Shown piece after piece: positions 51,460 through 60,256 of a DNA stretch of 64,000 bases (within the stretch, counting starts at the first letter, position 1; each line of letters starts with the position of its first letter). Where the stretch lies: assembly GCF_051233475.1 (NCBI RefSeq), contig NZ_JBKFGH010000016.1:109994-173993 (forward strand), given 5' to 3'. Position numbers and translations under genes: made by a program. The notes under the pieces are model-generated. The model was given only the letters and a program-made list of their open reading frames with translations. It was not told the DNA's origin and did not search any database. This DNA comes from Bacillus_BU sp051233475. GTDB taxonomy: Bacteria; Bacillota; Bacilli; Bacillales; Cytobacillaceae.

Positions 51460-52404
51460 TTATTTACCCCATTTTAAGCATATTGAACCCCATGTTAAGC
51501 CTCCACCAAAACCAACCATGACTATGACATCCCCTTCATGAATCAAGCCATTTTCTATTTCAGAAAACAACGCTAGTGGAATAGAGGCTGCTGAGGTATT
51601 TCCATGTTTCGTGACTGTAGTTGACACCTTTTCTTTATCAAGTCCTAATCGTTCTCTTGCTGCATCTATGATACGAATATTCGCTTGATGCGGAATAAGA
51701 AAGTCAACATCTTCCTTTTTAAGTCCTGCTTTGTCAACAACGTGTAAACTTGATTCAGGCATTTGGCGAACGGCAAATTTATAAACCTCTCGACCATTCA
51801 TTTTGATCTTCCCTGTTTCGGAATCAATGTATAAATAGTCTGCTCCGCTACCGTCTGCTCCTAAATCAACTGATAAAATTCCGCGATCAGAGGACACTTC
51901 ACTTAAGATAACAGCACCCGCACCATCTCCAAATAAAACACAGGTGGTTCTATCTTCCCAATCAAGCGTTTTTGTAAACTTTTCACTGCCAATGACTAAT
52001 ACATTTTTATATGTATCGGTTTCAATAAACGGTTTGGCAGTTGCCATTGCATATATAAAACCGGAACAAGCTGCGCTTACATCCATTGCCGGAATATTCA
52101 TAACTCCTAGTGCCTCTTGAACCATACAGGCGACAGATGGAAATGGATGATCTGGAGTTGCTGTGGCAACTAGGATCATATCGATATCTTCCGCTTGTAA
52201 AGAAGCATTTTCAAGAGCTCTCTTTGCCGCCAAAATGGCCATATGCGAGGTATCCATTTCCTCTCCGGCAATTCTGCGTTCTTCGATACCTGTTCTGGTA
52301 CGAATCCATTCGTCATTTGTATCTATTTTACTTTCTAAATCAATATTTGTAACAATTTGATCTGGAACGTATGTGCCAATCCCAATGATCCCTACTCTTT
52401 TCAT
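51460..52404 (-). CDS. fabH: Beta-ketoacyl-ACP synthase III (FabH)
   Basis: FabH starts fatty acid synthesis by condensing acetyl- or branched acyl-CoA with malonyl-ACP. The triad is Cys113 (SAACSGF), His239 (IPHQANIRI) and Asn269 (KHGNTSAAS). Length 314 matches the FabHA form, which uses branched primers in Bacillus. The start context is a modest GGGTGATGG before ATG 52404. It is first in a two-gene operon with fabF. Confidence 0.95.
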   Translation of the reverse strand: MKRVGIIGIGTYVPDQIVTNIDLESKIDTNDEWIRTRTGIEERRIAGEEMDTSHMAILAAKRALENASLQAEDIDMILVATATPDHPFPSVACMVQEALGVMNIPAMDVSAACSGFIYAMATAKPFIETDTYKNVLVIGSEKFTKTLDWEDRTTCVLFGDGAGAVILSEVSSDRGILSVDLGADGSGADYLYIDSETGKIKMNGREVYKFAVRQMPESSLHVVDKAGLKKEDVDFLIPHQANIRIIDAARERLGLDKEKVSTTVTKHGNTSAASIPLALFSEIENGLIHEGDVIVMVGFGGGLTWGSICLKWGK

Positions 52405-52427
52405 TCCATCACCCTTACGTATTGTTT

Positions 52428-52444
52428 TTATGACTAGGTCATAA
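52428..52444. promoter_or_regulatory. FapR-type operator before fabH
   Basis: The 17-bp palindrome, on the minus strand TTATGACCTAGTCATAA, matches the B. subtilis FapR box (TTAGTACCTAGTCTTAA) at 14 of 17 positions from memory, including the central CCTAG. It lies just downstream of the predicted -10 box and before the fabH start, the normal place for FapR control by malonyl-CoA. Confidence 0.75.
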
Positions 52445-52458
52445 TATCTCCTATAAAC

Positions 52459-52487
52459 ATTATAAACGGTTCTATTGAAAAAGTGAA
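52459..52487 (-). promoter_or_regulatory. Promoter of fabH-fabF
   Basis: TATAAT on the minus strand (52459-52464) with TTCACT (52482-52487) 17 bp upstream; four of six bases match TTGACA. Confidence 0.55.
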
Positions 52488-52681
52488 GAAAGGAAAAAAG
52501 AATTATTACTACATGTTAAAGGTTTATTATAAAGGGATACTTTATTGCTATAACATATTAGGTTTCGTCGACAAGTTCCAACAAAAGTTCTAATCATTCT
52601 TCCTTTTTTTCGCTATATAAATTTAAGTGATTATATTAAGCTAAATATATTGAATATTAAGTTAATTAAAGGGGGGATAAG

Positions 52682-52984
52682 ATGAACACCATTTTTATTG
52701 CTGGCCATGCAAAATTACCTTCTGGGATGGCAGCCAAAAGTGTTTTTGAAACGCTGACGATTACGGCAGAAATTGATAAGAAATATGGTGTTATCGTGGA
52801 GGCTTCCTGCACATTAGCCACTGAACATGGGAAGGAATACATATCAAGAATATTGAAAGGCCACAGTTTACAGGAAGGGATCGAAACTCCATTAAAGCAA
52901 TTAAAAGATGGCTATTTAGGAAAAGCCAACAATGCCCTTGTTGCGGCGTTAAAGGATTTATATAAGCAGTATGAGCTGAAATAA
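52682..52984 (+). CDS. DUF3870-like protein (100 aa)
   Basis: The protein begins MNTIFIAGHAKLPSGMAAKSVF and contains DKKYGVIVEASCTLATEHGKEYI, a pattern I associate with DUF3870. This small alpha/beta protein has a single Cys in the ASCTLAT block. AAGGGGGGATAAG precedes the ATG. It is convergent with the catabolic operon at 53118-59780 and divergent from fabHF; relatives occur near amidohydrolase or CoA-linked catabolic genes, so a link to that operon is possible but unproved. Confidence 0.8.
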   Translation: MNTIFIAGHAKLPSGMAAKSVFETLTITAEIDKKYGVIVEASCTLATEHGKEYISRILKGHSLQEGIETPLKQLKDGYLGKANNALVAALKDLYKQYELK

Positions 52985-53011
52985 ACTTCAGTTAAAAAAC
53001 TGTCACTAATA

Positions 53012-53040
53012 AAGACCGAAGATCTACTTCGGTCTTATCA
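53012..53040 (+). terminator. Terminator of the DUF3870-like gene
   Basis: AAGACCGAAG pairs with CTTCGGTCTT around ATCTA. The T-run is short (TTATC). Confidence 0.65.
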
Positions 53041-53117
53041 GTATAAATATTAAGTTAGACAATTAAGAAATATCACGTTTCATATATTTTGAAACTAATC
53101 CAAGTGAATCGCCTAAT

Positions 53118-54563
53118 TTATATTCGAACCCCCAATGAAACATATTTCATTTCAACAAATTCTAGAATCCCTTCTTTTCCACCCTCTTTGCCGAGACCCG
53201 ACTCTTTCATTCCGCCAAAAGGAGCTTCCGCTGCTCCTGGGAATACATCATTGATCCCAATGATTCCATATTCAAGTGCTTCCATCATCTTGAAGGCGCG
53301 ATTGGTGCTTTCTGTTATCACATAAGCAGCAAGTCCGTATTGATCATGATTGGCTAATCTAATCGCCTCTTCCTCTGTATCGAAAGTATCTACAGGTAAA
53401 ACCGGGCCAAATGTTTCTTCTTGCATAACCTTCATTTCCTTATTTACTTGTACCAGAATCGTAGGTTCATAGAAATATCCTTCAAGATCGCCCGTCCACT
53501 CCCTTCCTCCTCTAGCAATTGATGCACCCTTTAAAACGGCATCCTGAACATGCTCCTTAACTTTTTCAAGAGCGCTTTGATCAATTAGCGGGCCAACTGT
53601 TGTCTTACTTTCCAATCCATTACCAATGGTCATTTCGCCAACTTTAGCAGATAACTTAGAAATAAACTCATCTGCAATATCATTTTGGACATAGACGCGA
53701 TTGGTGCAAATACATGTCTGACCACAGTTTCGATATTTGCTGGCGATCGTTAAGTCAACAGCTAAATCAATATCTGCATCGTTTAAGACCAAAATTGGCG
53801 CATGACCACCTAGTTCCAACGATAATTTCTTAATATGTTGTGCACTTTTCTGCATAAGTTGTCTACCGATTTCAGTTGAACCGGTAAACGTAATTAATTT
53901 CACATCCGGATTTTCTGTCCAAGCATCCCCAATTGCCTTTGCATCACCCGTTACAAGATTTAATACTCCTTGTGGAAGACCTATTTCCTCAAATACCTTG
54001 ACAATTTCTATTGCAGTTAACGGGGTTTGCGAGGCTGGCTTTAGAACGACCGTACAACCAGCGGCAAGCGCTGGACCAAGCTTTCTAGTTACCATAGATG
54101 CCGGGAAATTCCAAGGAGTGATAGCTGCAATGACGCCGATTGCTTGGGGAACCACTAAAAGACGTTTATTAGCTTTCGAGGAGGGTATCAATTCCCCGTA
54201 TACGCGATTGGCCTCTTCGGCATACCAAAGTAAGTAACTTGCAGCAGACTCAATTTCTACCATTGCCTCTGATAAAGGTTTCCCTTGTTCTAAAGTTAAC
54301 GTCCGGGCAAGTACCTCCTTCTTTTCCATCATTTTTTGATAGGCTTTATATAAAAATGTTGAGCGCTCCCGGGCTGTTTTAGTTGACCATTCAGGGAATG
54401 CGCTTTTGGCTGCGGCAACAGCCCGGTTGGCTTCGTCATATCCCCCATACGATACCTCTGTCAGCTTTTCTAATGTTGCAGGATTCTGAACAGGGCGTGT
54501 CGAGTGAGCATCCAGCCATTCCCCTCCAATGTAGATTCCATTAACTTTTTGATCCACGACCAT
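53118..54563 (-). CDS. NAD(P)-dependent semialdehyde dehydrogenase (GabD/DavD-like)
   Basis: The aldehyde dehydrogenase of 481 residues has the cofactor region TPWNFPASMVTRKLGPALAAGC, the Glu in LSLELGGHAP and the catalytic Cys in RNCGQTCICTNR. It belongs to the succinate-semialdehyde/glutarate-semialdehyde branch, which oxidises the acid semialdehyde formed by the preceding aminotransferase. GGGAGGAAT lies inside the end of the aminotransferase gene (23-bp overlap), so they are coupled. From the operon content I favour glutarate semialdehyde; succinate semialdehyde is the other choice. Confidence 0.9.
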   Translation of the reverse strand: MVVDQKVNGIYIGGEWLDAHSTRPVQNPATLEKLTEVSYGGYDEANRAVAAAKSAFPEWSTKTARERSTFLYKAYQKMMEKKEVLARTLTLEQGKPLSEAMVEIESAASYLLWYAEEANRVYGELIPSSKANKRLLVVPQAIGVIAAITPWNFPASMVTRKLGPALAAGCTVVLKPASQTPLTAIEIVKVFEEIGLPQGVLNLVTGDAKAIGDAWTENPDVKLITFTGSTEIGRQLMQKSAQHIKKLSLELGGHAPILVLNDADIDLAVDLTIASKYRNCGQTCICTNRVYVQNDIADEFISKLSAKVGEMTIGNGLESKTTVGPLIDQSALEKVKEHVQDAVLKGASIARGGREWTGDLEGYFYEPTILVQVNKEMKVMQEETFGPVLPVDTFDTEEEAIRLANHDQYGLAAYVITESTNRAFKMMEALEYGIIGINDVFPGAAEAPFGGMKESGLGKEGGKEGILEFVEMKYVSLGVRI

Positions 54564-55899
54564 TTAATATTCCTCCCTGTAAAAGGTTGTTTTGTACTGC
54601 TAATAATGATTCTTGTAAAATTGAAATTAATTCTTCGACCTCCTCTTTATTAATAACAAGTGGAGGTGAAAATACTAATGTGTCCATTCCTTCAAAGACA
54701 ACCGTTCGTATAATGAGTCCGCGTTTGGCTGCTTCTGCACTAACTCTAGGAGCAATCGGTTCTTGGAACCGTCTGTCAGTGATCGGATTGATGATCTCAA
54801 CAGCACCAATTAACCCTAGCGCTCTTACTTCTCCAACGATGTCAATATCTTGTTGAAGCTTAATAAACCCTTTCAGCAACTCCTCTCCCATTAATCTAGA
54901 ATTCTCAACTAAATTTTCACGTTCAATAATTTCAATATTTTTTAAACCAACCGCGCAGGAAGTACCATGTCCACTATACGTATACCCATGGAGAAGGACA
55001 CCCTCAGAACACTCAATCAAATCTTGATGGAGTTTTTCCCGAATGATAACTGCACCTAGAGGGATATACCCACTGGTAATTCCTTTGGCGAGAAGCATCA
55101 TATCGGGAATAACCCCATAATGCTCACACGCAAACATTTTTCCTGTCCGCCCAAAACCTGTTATGACTTCATCAGCAAGGAAGAGGATCCCGTATTCATC
55201 ACATATTTTGCGGATTTCTTGAAAATATCCATCGGGAGCAATATTCACCCCACCTGCACCTTGAACAGGCTCAGCAATAAATGCTGCCACCGTTTCGGCG
55301 CCTTCACATTCAATACACTGGCGAAGAGAATCAGTGGAAAAGGTGTCAACATGAATAAAATCAGGAGCAAGCGAATCAGTCATTTCTTGGAATGGTAGTA
55401 TTCCGGTTGCACTTGTTGCACCGATATTCACCCCGTGGTACGCTTTTTTTCTCGATATAATTTTGGTTTTTTGGGGTTTGCCTTTTATTTTCCAATAGTA
55501 TCGCGCTAGTTTGTAAGCGGTATCATTCGACTCCGAACCACCTGATGTAAAAAACACCGCATTTAAATCCCCAGGGGTTATGGAAGCAAGCTTAGCCGCA
55601 AGGCGGATTGCGGGTTCATTGCTCATCGATGAAAAGGAATTTGTAAAAGCGAGCTGTTCCATTTGGGCCCGTGCCACTTCTGCCAACTCTTTCCGACCGT
55701 AGCCAACATTCACATTCCATAATGAAGACATCCCTTCCAATACTCTTCTGCCACGAATATCGGTCAGATAGACTCCTTTTCCCTTTGTAAAGATAAACGG
55801 AGCACCCGATTCTTGTTGTACTTTTAAAGAAGAAGTTGGATGGATAAAGTGTTTTTTATCTAAGGCGACCAAGGTTTCTTTTAAATCTTCCTTTTTCAT
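54541..55899 (-). CDS. Class III PLP aminotransferase (5-aminovalerate/GABA/beta-alanine type)
   Basis: The 452-residue fold-type I enzyme has SGGSESNDTAYKLARYYW, FLADEVITGFGRTGKMFACEHYG (Asp of the PLP site) and the Schiff-base Lys in MLLAKGITSGYIPLGA. Omega-amino acid substrates are typical. It is encoded between an APC permease and a semialdehyde dehydrogenase, so it probably starts breakdown of an omega-amino acid imported by the permease. AAAGGAGTG precedes the ATG. The C-terminus overlaps the next gene. Confidence 0.9.
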   Translation of the reverse strand: MKKEDLKETLVALDKKHFIHPTSSLKVQQESGAPFIFTKGKGVYLTDIRGRRVLEGMSSLWNVNVGYGRKELAEVARAQMEQLAFTNSFSSMSNEPAIRLAAKLASITPGDLNAVFFTSGGSESNDTAYKLARYYWKIKGKPQKTKIISRKKAYHGVNIGATSATGILPFQEMTDSLAPDFIHVDTFSTDSLRQCIECEGAETVAAFIAEPVQGAGGVNIAPDGYFQEIRKICDEYGILFLADEVITGFGRTGKMFACEHYGVIPDMMLLAKGITSGYIPLGAVIIREKLHQDLIECSEGVLLHGYTYSGHGTSCAVGLKNIEIIERENLVENSRLMGEELLKGFIKLQQDIDIVGEVRALGLIGAVEIINPITDRRFQEPIAPRVSAEAAKRGLIIRTVVFEGMDTLVFSPPLVINKEEVEELISILQESLLAVQNNLLQGGILNGRGSKS

Positions 55900-55906
55900 T
55901 CGAAAA

Positions 55907-57304
55907 TCACTCCTTTAAGGACTGTCCTTGTAATGTAAGTGTGTTACTTGGTTTAATGCTTGGTGTACGTAAAAAGAAGAATAAGCCGATGATCCACCAA
56001 GTTCCGATGATGAACCATTCATAAGGCCAAATGAGTGAGGCGGGCATTCCAGGCATATACAAGAAAACAAACCCTAAACTTAAAACGGTAGCAAGAATAC
56101 CAATGGAATTATTCTTTCCGGCACGGAACGGACGTTCTAATTCTGGTTGTGTTTTTCTAAGTACAATAAATGAAACTGAAACGATTAAGTAGGCAATAAC
56201 AATGGAAAGTCCACCTGCATCAACAAGCCATACTAACGCAGGCCTTCCAAGAAGGGGGCTTAAAGAGGTCAAAAGACCAATAACTAATATAGCGTTCCCT
56301 GGGGTTTTAAACTTTGGGTGTAATTGACCAAACCATTTGGGCAGCATACCGTCCTGAGCCATCGCATACATTACGCGGCTCCCACCGATAATAAAAGCAT
56401 TCCAGCTTGTCATAATTCCTGCAATACCACCAAAAATTAACAGCTTGGAGAAGATAGGTGCTCCGAACACTGCCCCCATTGCATCTGCAGTCGGAAGACT
56501 AGCGGCTAGCAGTTGTTTTTCGTTTAATGACAATGAAACACCAAAGATAATTAACACATACCAAAGGACAGCTAGTCCGACTGACAGAAGCAAAATTCTT
56601 CCAATCGTTTTCTTTGGGATATTCATTTCTTCAGCCATTTGCGGAATGACATCAAAGCCAACAAACATAAATGGTGTCATAATCAAGACGGCCATAACGC
56701 CGGACATACCCGTTGAAAATAACGGATCCATATTTTTTACATCCCCACCAACGGTTGCCCCAACAATTAAGCTAAGTCCTACTACAGCTAAAAGGATGGT
56801 TAAGATGAGCTGTAAAAAAGCGGCTTGTTTCACTCCCAACCAATTGATGATCGTGACGAGAAGCGAGCCGACAACACCGACTACAACCCAGGAAAAATAG
56901 ACATCCCATCCTGCAATTGTCCACATATATCCAGCCTGATAATTTGGAAAAATATACTCTACAACGGTAGGAAGAGCAACCGCTTCAAAGGCTACGACTG
57001 AGACGTACCCTAATAGAATCGACCAAGATACGATAAAGGCCGCTTTTGAACCAAGGGCAGTCATGGCAAAATGATGAACTCCTCCTGTTTTGGGTAATGC
57101 CGTTGTCAATTCTGCATAAACTAATCCTACAAAAATGACAAGGACTCCTCCTAAAACAAAAGCAATCATAGCGCCTAAAGAACCTGCTTTTTGAATCCAA
57201 TCACCCGAAAGAATGACCCATCCCCAACCAATCATGGCACCGAATGCTAGGACAATCACATCCATTCTTGATAGAACACGATTAAGTTCAGCTTGTTTGT
57301 TCAT
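55907..57304 (-). CDS. APC-family amino-acid permease
   Basis: The 465-residue protein has about 12 hydrophobic segments. The first contains the substrate-site glycines in LAFGAMIGWGWVILSGDW, and the loop ELTTALPKTGGVHHFAMTALG and SRVMYAMAQDGMLPKWFGQLHP are common APC features. It is probably the uptake system for the amino acid processed by the aminotransferase encoded next (seven bases apart). Specificity cannot be read out. GGAGGGG precedes the ATG. Confidence 0.9.
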   Translation of the reverse strand: MNKQAELNRVLSRMDVIVLAFGAMIGWGWVILSGDWIQKAGSLGAMIAFVLGGVLVIFVGLVYAELTTALPKTGGVHHFAMTALGSKAAFIVSWSILLGYVSVVAFEAVALPTVVEYIFPNYQAGYMWTIAGWDVYFSWVVVGVVGSLLVTIINWLGVKQAAFLQLILTILLAVVGLSLIVGATVGGDVKNMDPLFSTGMSGVMAVLIMTPFMFVGFDVIPQMAEEMNIPKKTIGRILLLSVGLAVLWYVLIIFGVSLSLNEKQLLAASLPTADAMGAVFGAPIFSKLLIFGGIAGIMTSWNAFIIGGSRVMYAMAQDGMLPKWFGQLHPKFKTPGNAILVIGLLTSLSPLLGRPALVWLVDAGGLSIVIAYLIVSVSFIVLRKTQPELERPFRAGKNNSIGILATVLSLGFVFLYMPGMPASLIWPYEWFIIGTWWIIGLFFFLRTPSIKPSNTLTLQGQSLKE

Positions 57305-57325
57305 TTAACCCCTCCTTGGATTTCT

Positions 57326-57353
57326 TCGGACGGATTTCGAAAAATCCGTCCGA
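57326..57353 (-). other. Intra-operon hairpin between acyl-CoA dehydrogenase and permease genes
   Basis: Perfect 12-bp arms TCGGACGGATTT and AAATCCGTCCGA surround a CGAA tetraloop. No T-run follows on the minus strand, so it may set mRNA processing or stability between the two halves of the operon. Confidence 0.6.
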
Positions 57354-57366
57354 CTATATCAATCTG

Positions 57367-58584
57367 TTAATTTTTGACGGCTTCTTTATCACATTCAAAC
57401 GGCCATGACGGTAATGGTTGACCTAAAGGCTTGTCCTCACGGTAACCAAGCACATATTCCGCTTGCATAATTGTATGAATTTCACGAGTTCCTTCATAAA
57501 TAACCGGTGCTTTTGAGTTACGCAAATAACGCTCAACAGGGTATTCACTTGAATAGCCGTATGCACCATGGATTTGAACAGCATCATCTGCAGCGTGGTT
57601 TGCAAAATCACAGGCAATCCACTTTGCTAAGGAGGTTTCCCTTGTATTACGCTTTCCTTGGTTCTTAAGCTCTCCCGCTCTGTAAACTAAAAGTCTGCTC
57701 GTTTGTAATCCGGACTCCATTTTGGCGATCATTTGTTGAACTAGCTGATGTCTGCCAATTTCTTTTCCGAAAGTCTTTCGTTCGTGGCAGTACTTCACAC
57801 TCGCTTCTAAACTAGCCATAATTAACCCAACTGCCCCAGCTGCAACGGTAAAGCGACCATTGTCTAATGCTGCCATTGCAATCTTAAACCCTTCTCCTTC
57901 TTTGCCAAGCAGATTCTCCTTCGGTACTCTTACTTGGTCAAAGAATAATTCCCCAGTATTTCCAGCGCGAATTCCTAATTTTCCTTTGATTGCACGTGAT
58001 GAAAACCCTGGCATCGTTCGCTCTACAATAAAAGCGGAAATTCCATGATGACATTTTTCTTTATCGGTATACGCAAATACAATAAAATGGTCAGCGTAAT
58101 CACATAAGGAAATCCACGTTTTGGAACCGTTTAGAATGTAATCGTTTCCATCTTTTACCGCCGTCGTATTGATCGAAGCCACATCAGATCCGGCACCAGG
58201 CTCTGTTAGTCCAAATGCCGCTATTTTGTCCCCTTTTGCTTGTGGAACTAAATATTTTTGTTTTTGCTCCTCGGTCCCGAACTGTAATAACGTTAAACTG
58301 TTAAGCCCAGTGTGTACGGAAACTGCGGTACGAAAGGCTGTATCCCCTCTTTCTAACTCCTCGCAAACAATGGCCAGTGAGTTATAATCCATTCCGCTGC
58401 CGCCGTATTTTTCCGGGATACAAACCCCCATTAAATTTAGTTCTGCTAATCGTTTTAAAATTTCCGGATTAAAATAGCCGTTTGCATCCCATTCGTGAAT
58501 ATTTGGCATAATCTCCTTATCTACGAAACTTCTTACCATCTTTCTTAACATTACTTGTTCCTCTGAGTGTTCAAAATTCATCAT
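57367..58584 (-). CDS. Acyl-CoA dehydrogenase, probably glutaryl-CoA dehydrogenase-like
   Basis: The FAD enzyme of 405 residues has FGLTEPGAGSD and ISLCDYADHFIV (FAD site), MDYNSLAIVCEELERGD, and the C-terminal YEGTREIHTIM with the catalytic-type Glu of the glutaryl-CoA dehydrogenase branch. VSVHTGLNSLTLLQFG aligns with the substrate-binding VSVQ region of that branch. With a family III CoA-transferase encoded upstream it could convert a dicarboxylyl-CoA to crotonyl-CoA. Another acyl-CoA substrate cannot be excluded. AGGAGG suits either of two adjacent Met codons (58584 or 58581). Confidence 0.85.
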   Translation of the reverse strand: MMNFEHSEEQVMLRKMVRSFVDKEIMPNIHEWDANGYFNPEILKRLAELNLMGVCIPEKYGGSGMDYNSLAIVCEELERGDTAFRTAVSVHTGLNSLTLLQFGTEEQKQKYLVPQAKGDKIAAFGLTEPGAGSDVASINTTAVKDGNDYILNGSKTWISLCDYADHFIVFAYTDKEKCHHGISAFIVERTMPGFSSRAIKGKLGIRAGNTGELFFDQVRVPKENLLGKEGEGFKIAMAALDNGRFTVAAGAVGLIMASLEASVKYCHERKTFGKEIGRHQLVQQMIAKMESGLQTSRLLVYRAGELKNQGKRNTRETSLAKWIACDFANHAADDAVQIHGAYGYSSEYPVERYLRNSKAPVIYEGTREIHTIMQAEYVLGYREDKPLGQPLPSWPFECDKEAVKN

Positions 58585-58592
58585 AAAACCTC

Positions 58593-59780
58593 CTAAATAA
58601 TATGGTTATTTTTTAATTGATTAATGATTTTTCCGTCATACCCTACTAGTTGTAATATTTCTTCCGTGTGTTCCCCTGGCAGTGGTGGATGGCGTTCCAT
58701 TTTTACTTTTGTTCTTGACAGTTTAATCGGTGATCCAACCAGGCGAACCTTACCTGCCTGAGGGTGGTTCATTTCAACCTTCATTTGTCTTGCTTCTATT
58801 TGTTCATTAGTAAAGACTCGATCCATAGAATTAATCGGCCCACAAGGGATATTGTGCTTGGAAAATAACTCAATCCAATCATCCATTGTTTTAGTTTGTA
58901 AACGTTCCTCTAGGATTTCAGTCAGTTCTTGACGATTGACAACTCTAGCTGCGTTTGTTTTAAACTTCTCGTGTTGTGCTATCTCAGTAAGGTCGAGCAA
59001 TTCACATAGCGATGAAAATTGGCGGTCATTCCCAACGGCGATAATCATTTCGCCATCATTTGTACGGAACGTAGAATATGGAACGATATTAGGATGATCA
59101 TTCCCCAGCTTTTGCGGTACATTACCAGAAATTAAGTAATTACTCGCCACATTGGCTAGAGACCCGACTGCACAATCAAGGAGGGACATGTCAATTTTTT
59201 GACCAAACCCGGACTGGACACGTTCAAGTAATGCGGCTTGAATCGCAACAGCAGAATATAAACCTGTTAAAATATCGACCATCGCCACGCCAATTTTTAA
59301 AGGCCCGCTTTGCTCAGTTCCAGTAATACTCATGATTCCGCTCATACCTTGAATAATAAAGTCATAACCTGGCAGATTTTTATAGGGCCCTGTCTCTCCG
59401 AACCCGGTGATTGAGCAATAAACTAATTTAGGATTTATTTCTTTCAAGTGTTCATAATCAAGGAGCCATTTTTCCATTGAACCGGTTTTAAAATTGTGAA
59501 TCAAAACATCTGATTCATGTGCCAGCTTGCGAATGATCTCTCTGCCCTCTTCTGTTTTTAAATTCACTGTCATACTTCGCTTATTTCGGTTTGTACATAA
59601 GTAATAGGCACTTACACCATTTTGGAATGGAGGTCCCCATCCTCTTGTTTCATCACTCCCGCCGGGAGCTTCAACCTTGATAACATCCGCACCTAAATCC
59701 GCAAGGATCATCGTGCAATACGGACCGGCAAGAACTCTTGTTAAATCTAATACTTTAATCCCTTCTAAAGCTCCGTTCAC
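58593..59780 (-). CDS. Family III CoA-transferase (CaiB/BaiF type)
   Basis: The 395-residue enzyme has the family N-terminus GIKVLDLTRVLAGPYCTMILADLGADVIKVE and the catalytic Asp region GYDFIIQGMSGIMSITG. It transfers CoA between carboxylic acids; in this setting a glutarate CoA-transferase (SUGCT-like) role would feed the acyl-CoA dehydrogenase encoded eight bases downstream. The start is GTG 59780 after AAGGGGGGAT. It is the first gene of the operon and is preceded by the structured leader with terminator. Confidence 0.9.
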   Translation of the reverse strand: MNGALEGIKVLDLTRVLAGPYCTMILADLGADVIKVEAPGGSDETRGWGPPFQNGVSAYYLCTNRNKRSMTVNLKTEEGREIIRKLAHESDVLIHNFKTGSMEKWLLDYEHLKEINPKLVYCSITGFGETGPYKNLPGYDFIIQGMSGIMSITGTEQSGPLKIGVAMVDILTGLYSAVAIQAALLERVQSGFGQKIDMSLLDCAVGSLANVASNYLISGNVPQKLGNDHPNIVPYSTFRTNDGEMIIAVGNDRQFSSLCELLDLTEIAQHEKFKTNAARVVNRQELTEILEERLQTKTMDDWIELFSKHNIPCGPINSMDRVFTNEQIEARQMKVEMNHPQAGKVRLVGSPIKLSRTKVKMERHPPLPGEHTEEILQLVGYDGKIINQLKNNHII

Positions 59781-59999
59781 AAAATCCCCCCTTCTTTCAA
59801 ACTTTTAAAGCAAACAAAAAGCCAGTCCTATCACAATACGAAATGATTGTGATTAAGGACTGGCATCATGATCCAGTAGCTTCATCCGGTAAGGGATGGG
59901 CTTGAATCTTAACAGTCTTGATTAAATTTCATAAAGCAAAATCGTGATTAAGTTCTTCCCTGCCTTCTGCTGGATTGCAGATAGGGCGAAGAACTTAAT
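59781..59999 (-). promoter_or_regulatory. Attenuator-like leader of the CoA-transferase operon
   Basis: Read on the minus strand, the transcript starts near 59997 with a 12-bp stem ATTAAGTTCTTC/GAAGAACTTAAT (arms 59988-59999 and 59947-59958) holding an inner CTGC/GCAG hairpin. Further on, ACTGG/CCAGT (59873-59877, 59859-59863) could form an antiterminator. It excludes the terminator GCCAGTCCT...AGGACTGGC followed by TTTTT (59816-59864). No known riboswitch consensus is recognised. Confidence 0.6.
59816..59864 (-). terminator. Terminator in the leader of the CoA-transferase operon
   Basis: GCCAGTCCT/AGGACTGGC and TCACAAT/ATTGTGA stems stack with a small bulge, and TTTTT follows on the minus strand. 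It sits 36 bp before the GTG start of the first gene, not after any gene. Confidence 0.85.
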
Positions 60000-60003
60000 T
60001 ATT

Positions 60004-60031
60004 ATTATACACAATATTCTGAATATTACAA
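60004..60031 (-). promoter_or_regulatory. Promoter with palindromic operator for the CoA-transferase operon
   Basis: On the minus strand TTGTAA (60026-60031) and TATAAT (60004-60009) are 16 bp apart. The spacer holds a perfect palindrome AATATTC-T-GAATATT (60013-60027), a typical place for a repressor site. Confidence 0.6.
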
Positions 60032-60111
60032 GTAATTTTTCGATATTTTTTAAATAGCTTTGATAATCAATTTTATTGACAATGGACAAAGTTGTTAACA
60101 TTCTTCTCCAA

Positions 60112-60141
60112 CAAAAAAAGAAGGCTGCTTGATCAGCAGCC
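60112..60141 (-). terminator. Terminator of the symporter operon
   Basis: GGCTGCT and AGCAGCC pair around TGATC; on the minus strand TTCTTTTTTT follows. Confidence 0.85.
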
Positions 60142-60256
60142 CGAACTTATTTCACAAGAACGAAAACCAATTTGTCGAATCATGTAAGCGTTGTCAAAAA
60201 ACGTCGTGTTTTGTTTCCCCCATGAATGTATAATCCCCTTTTATACAAACTAACCC

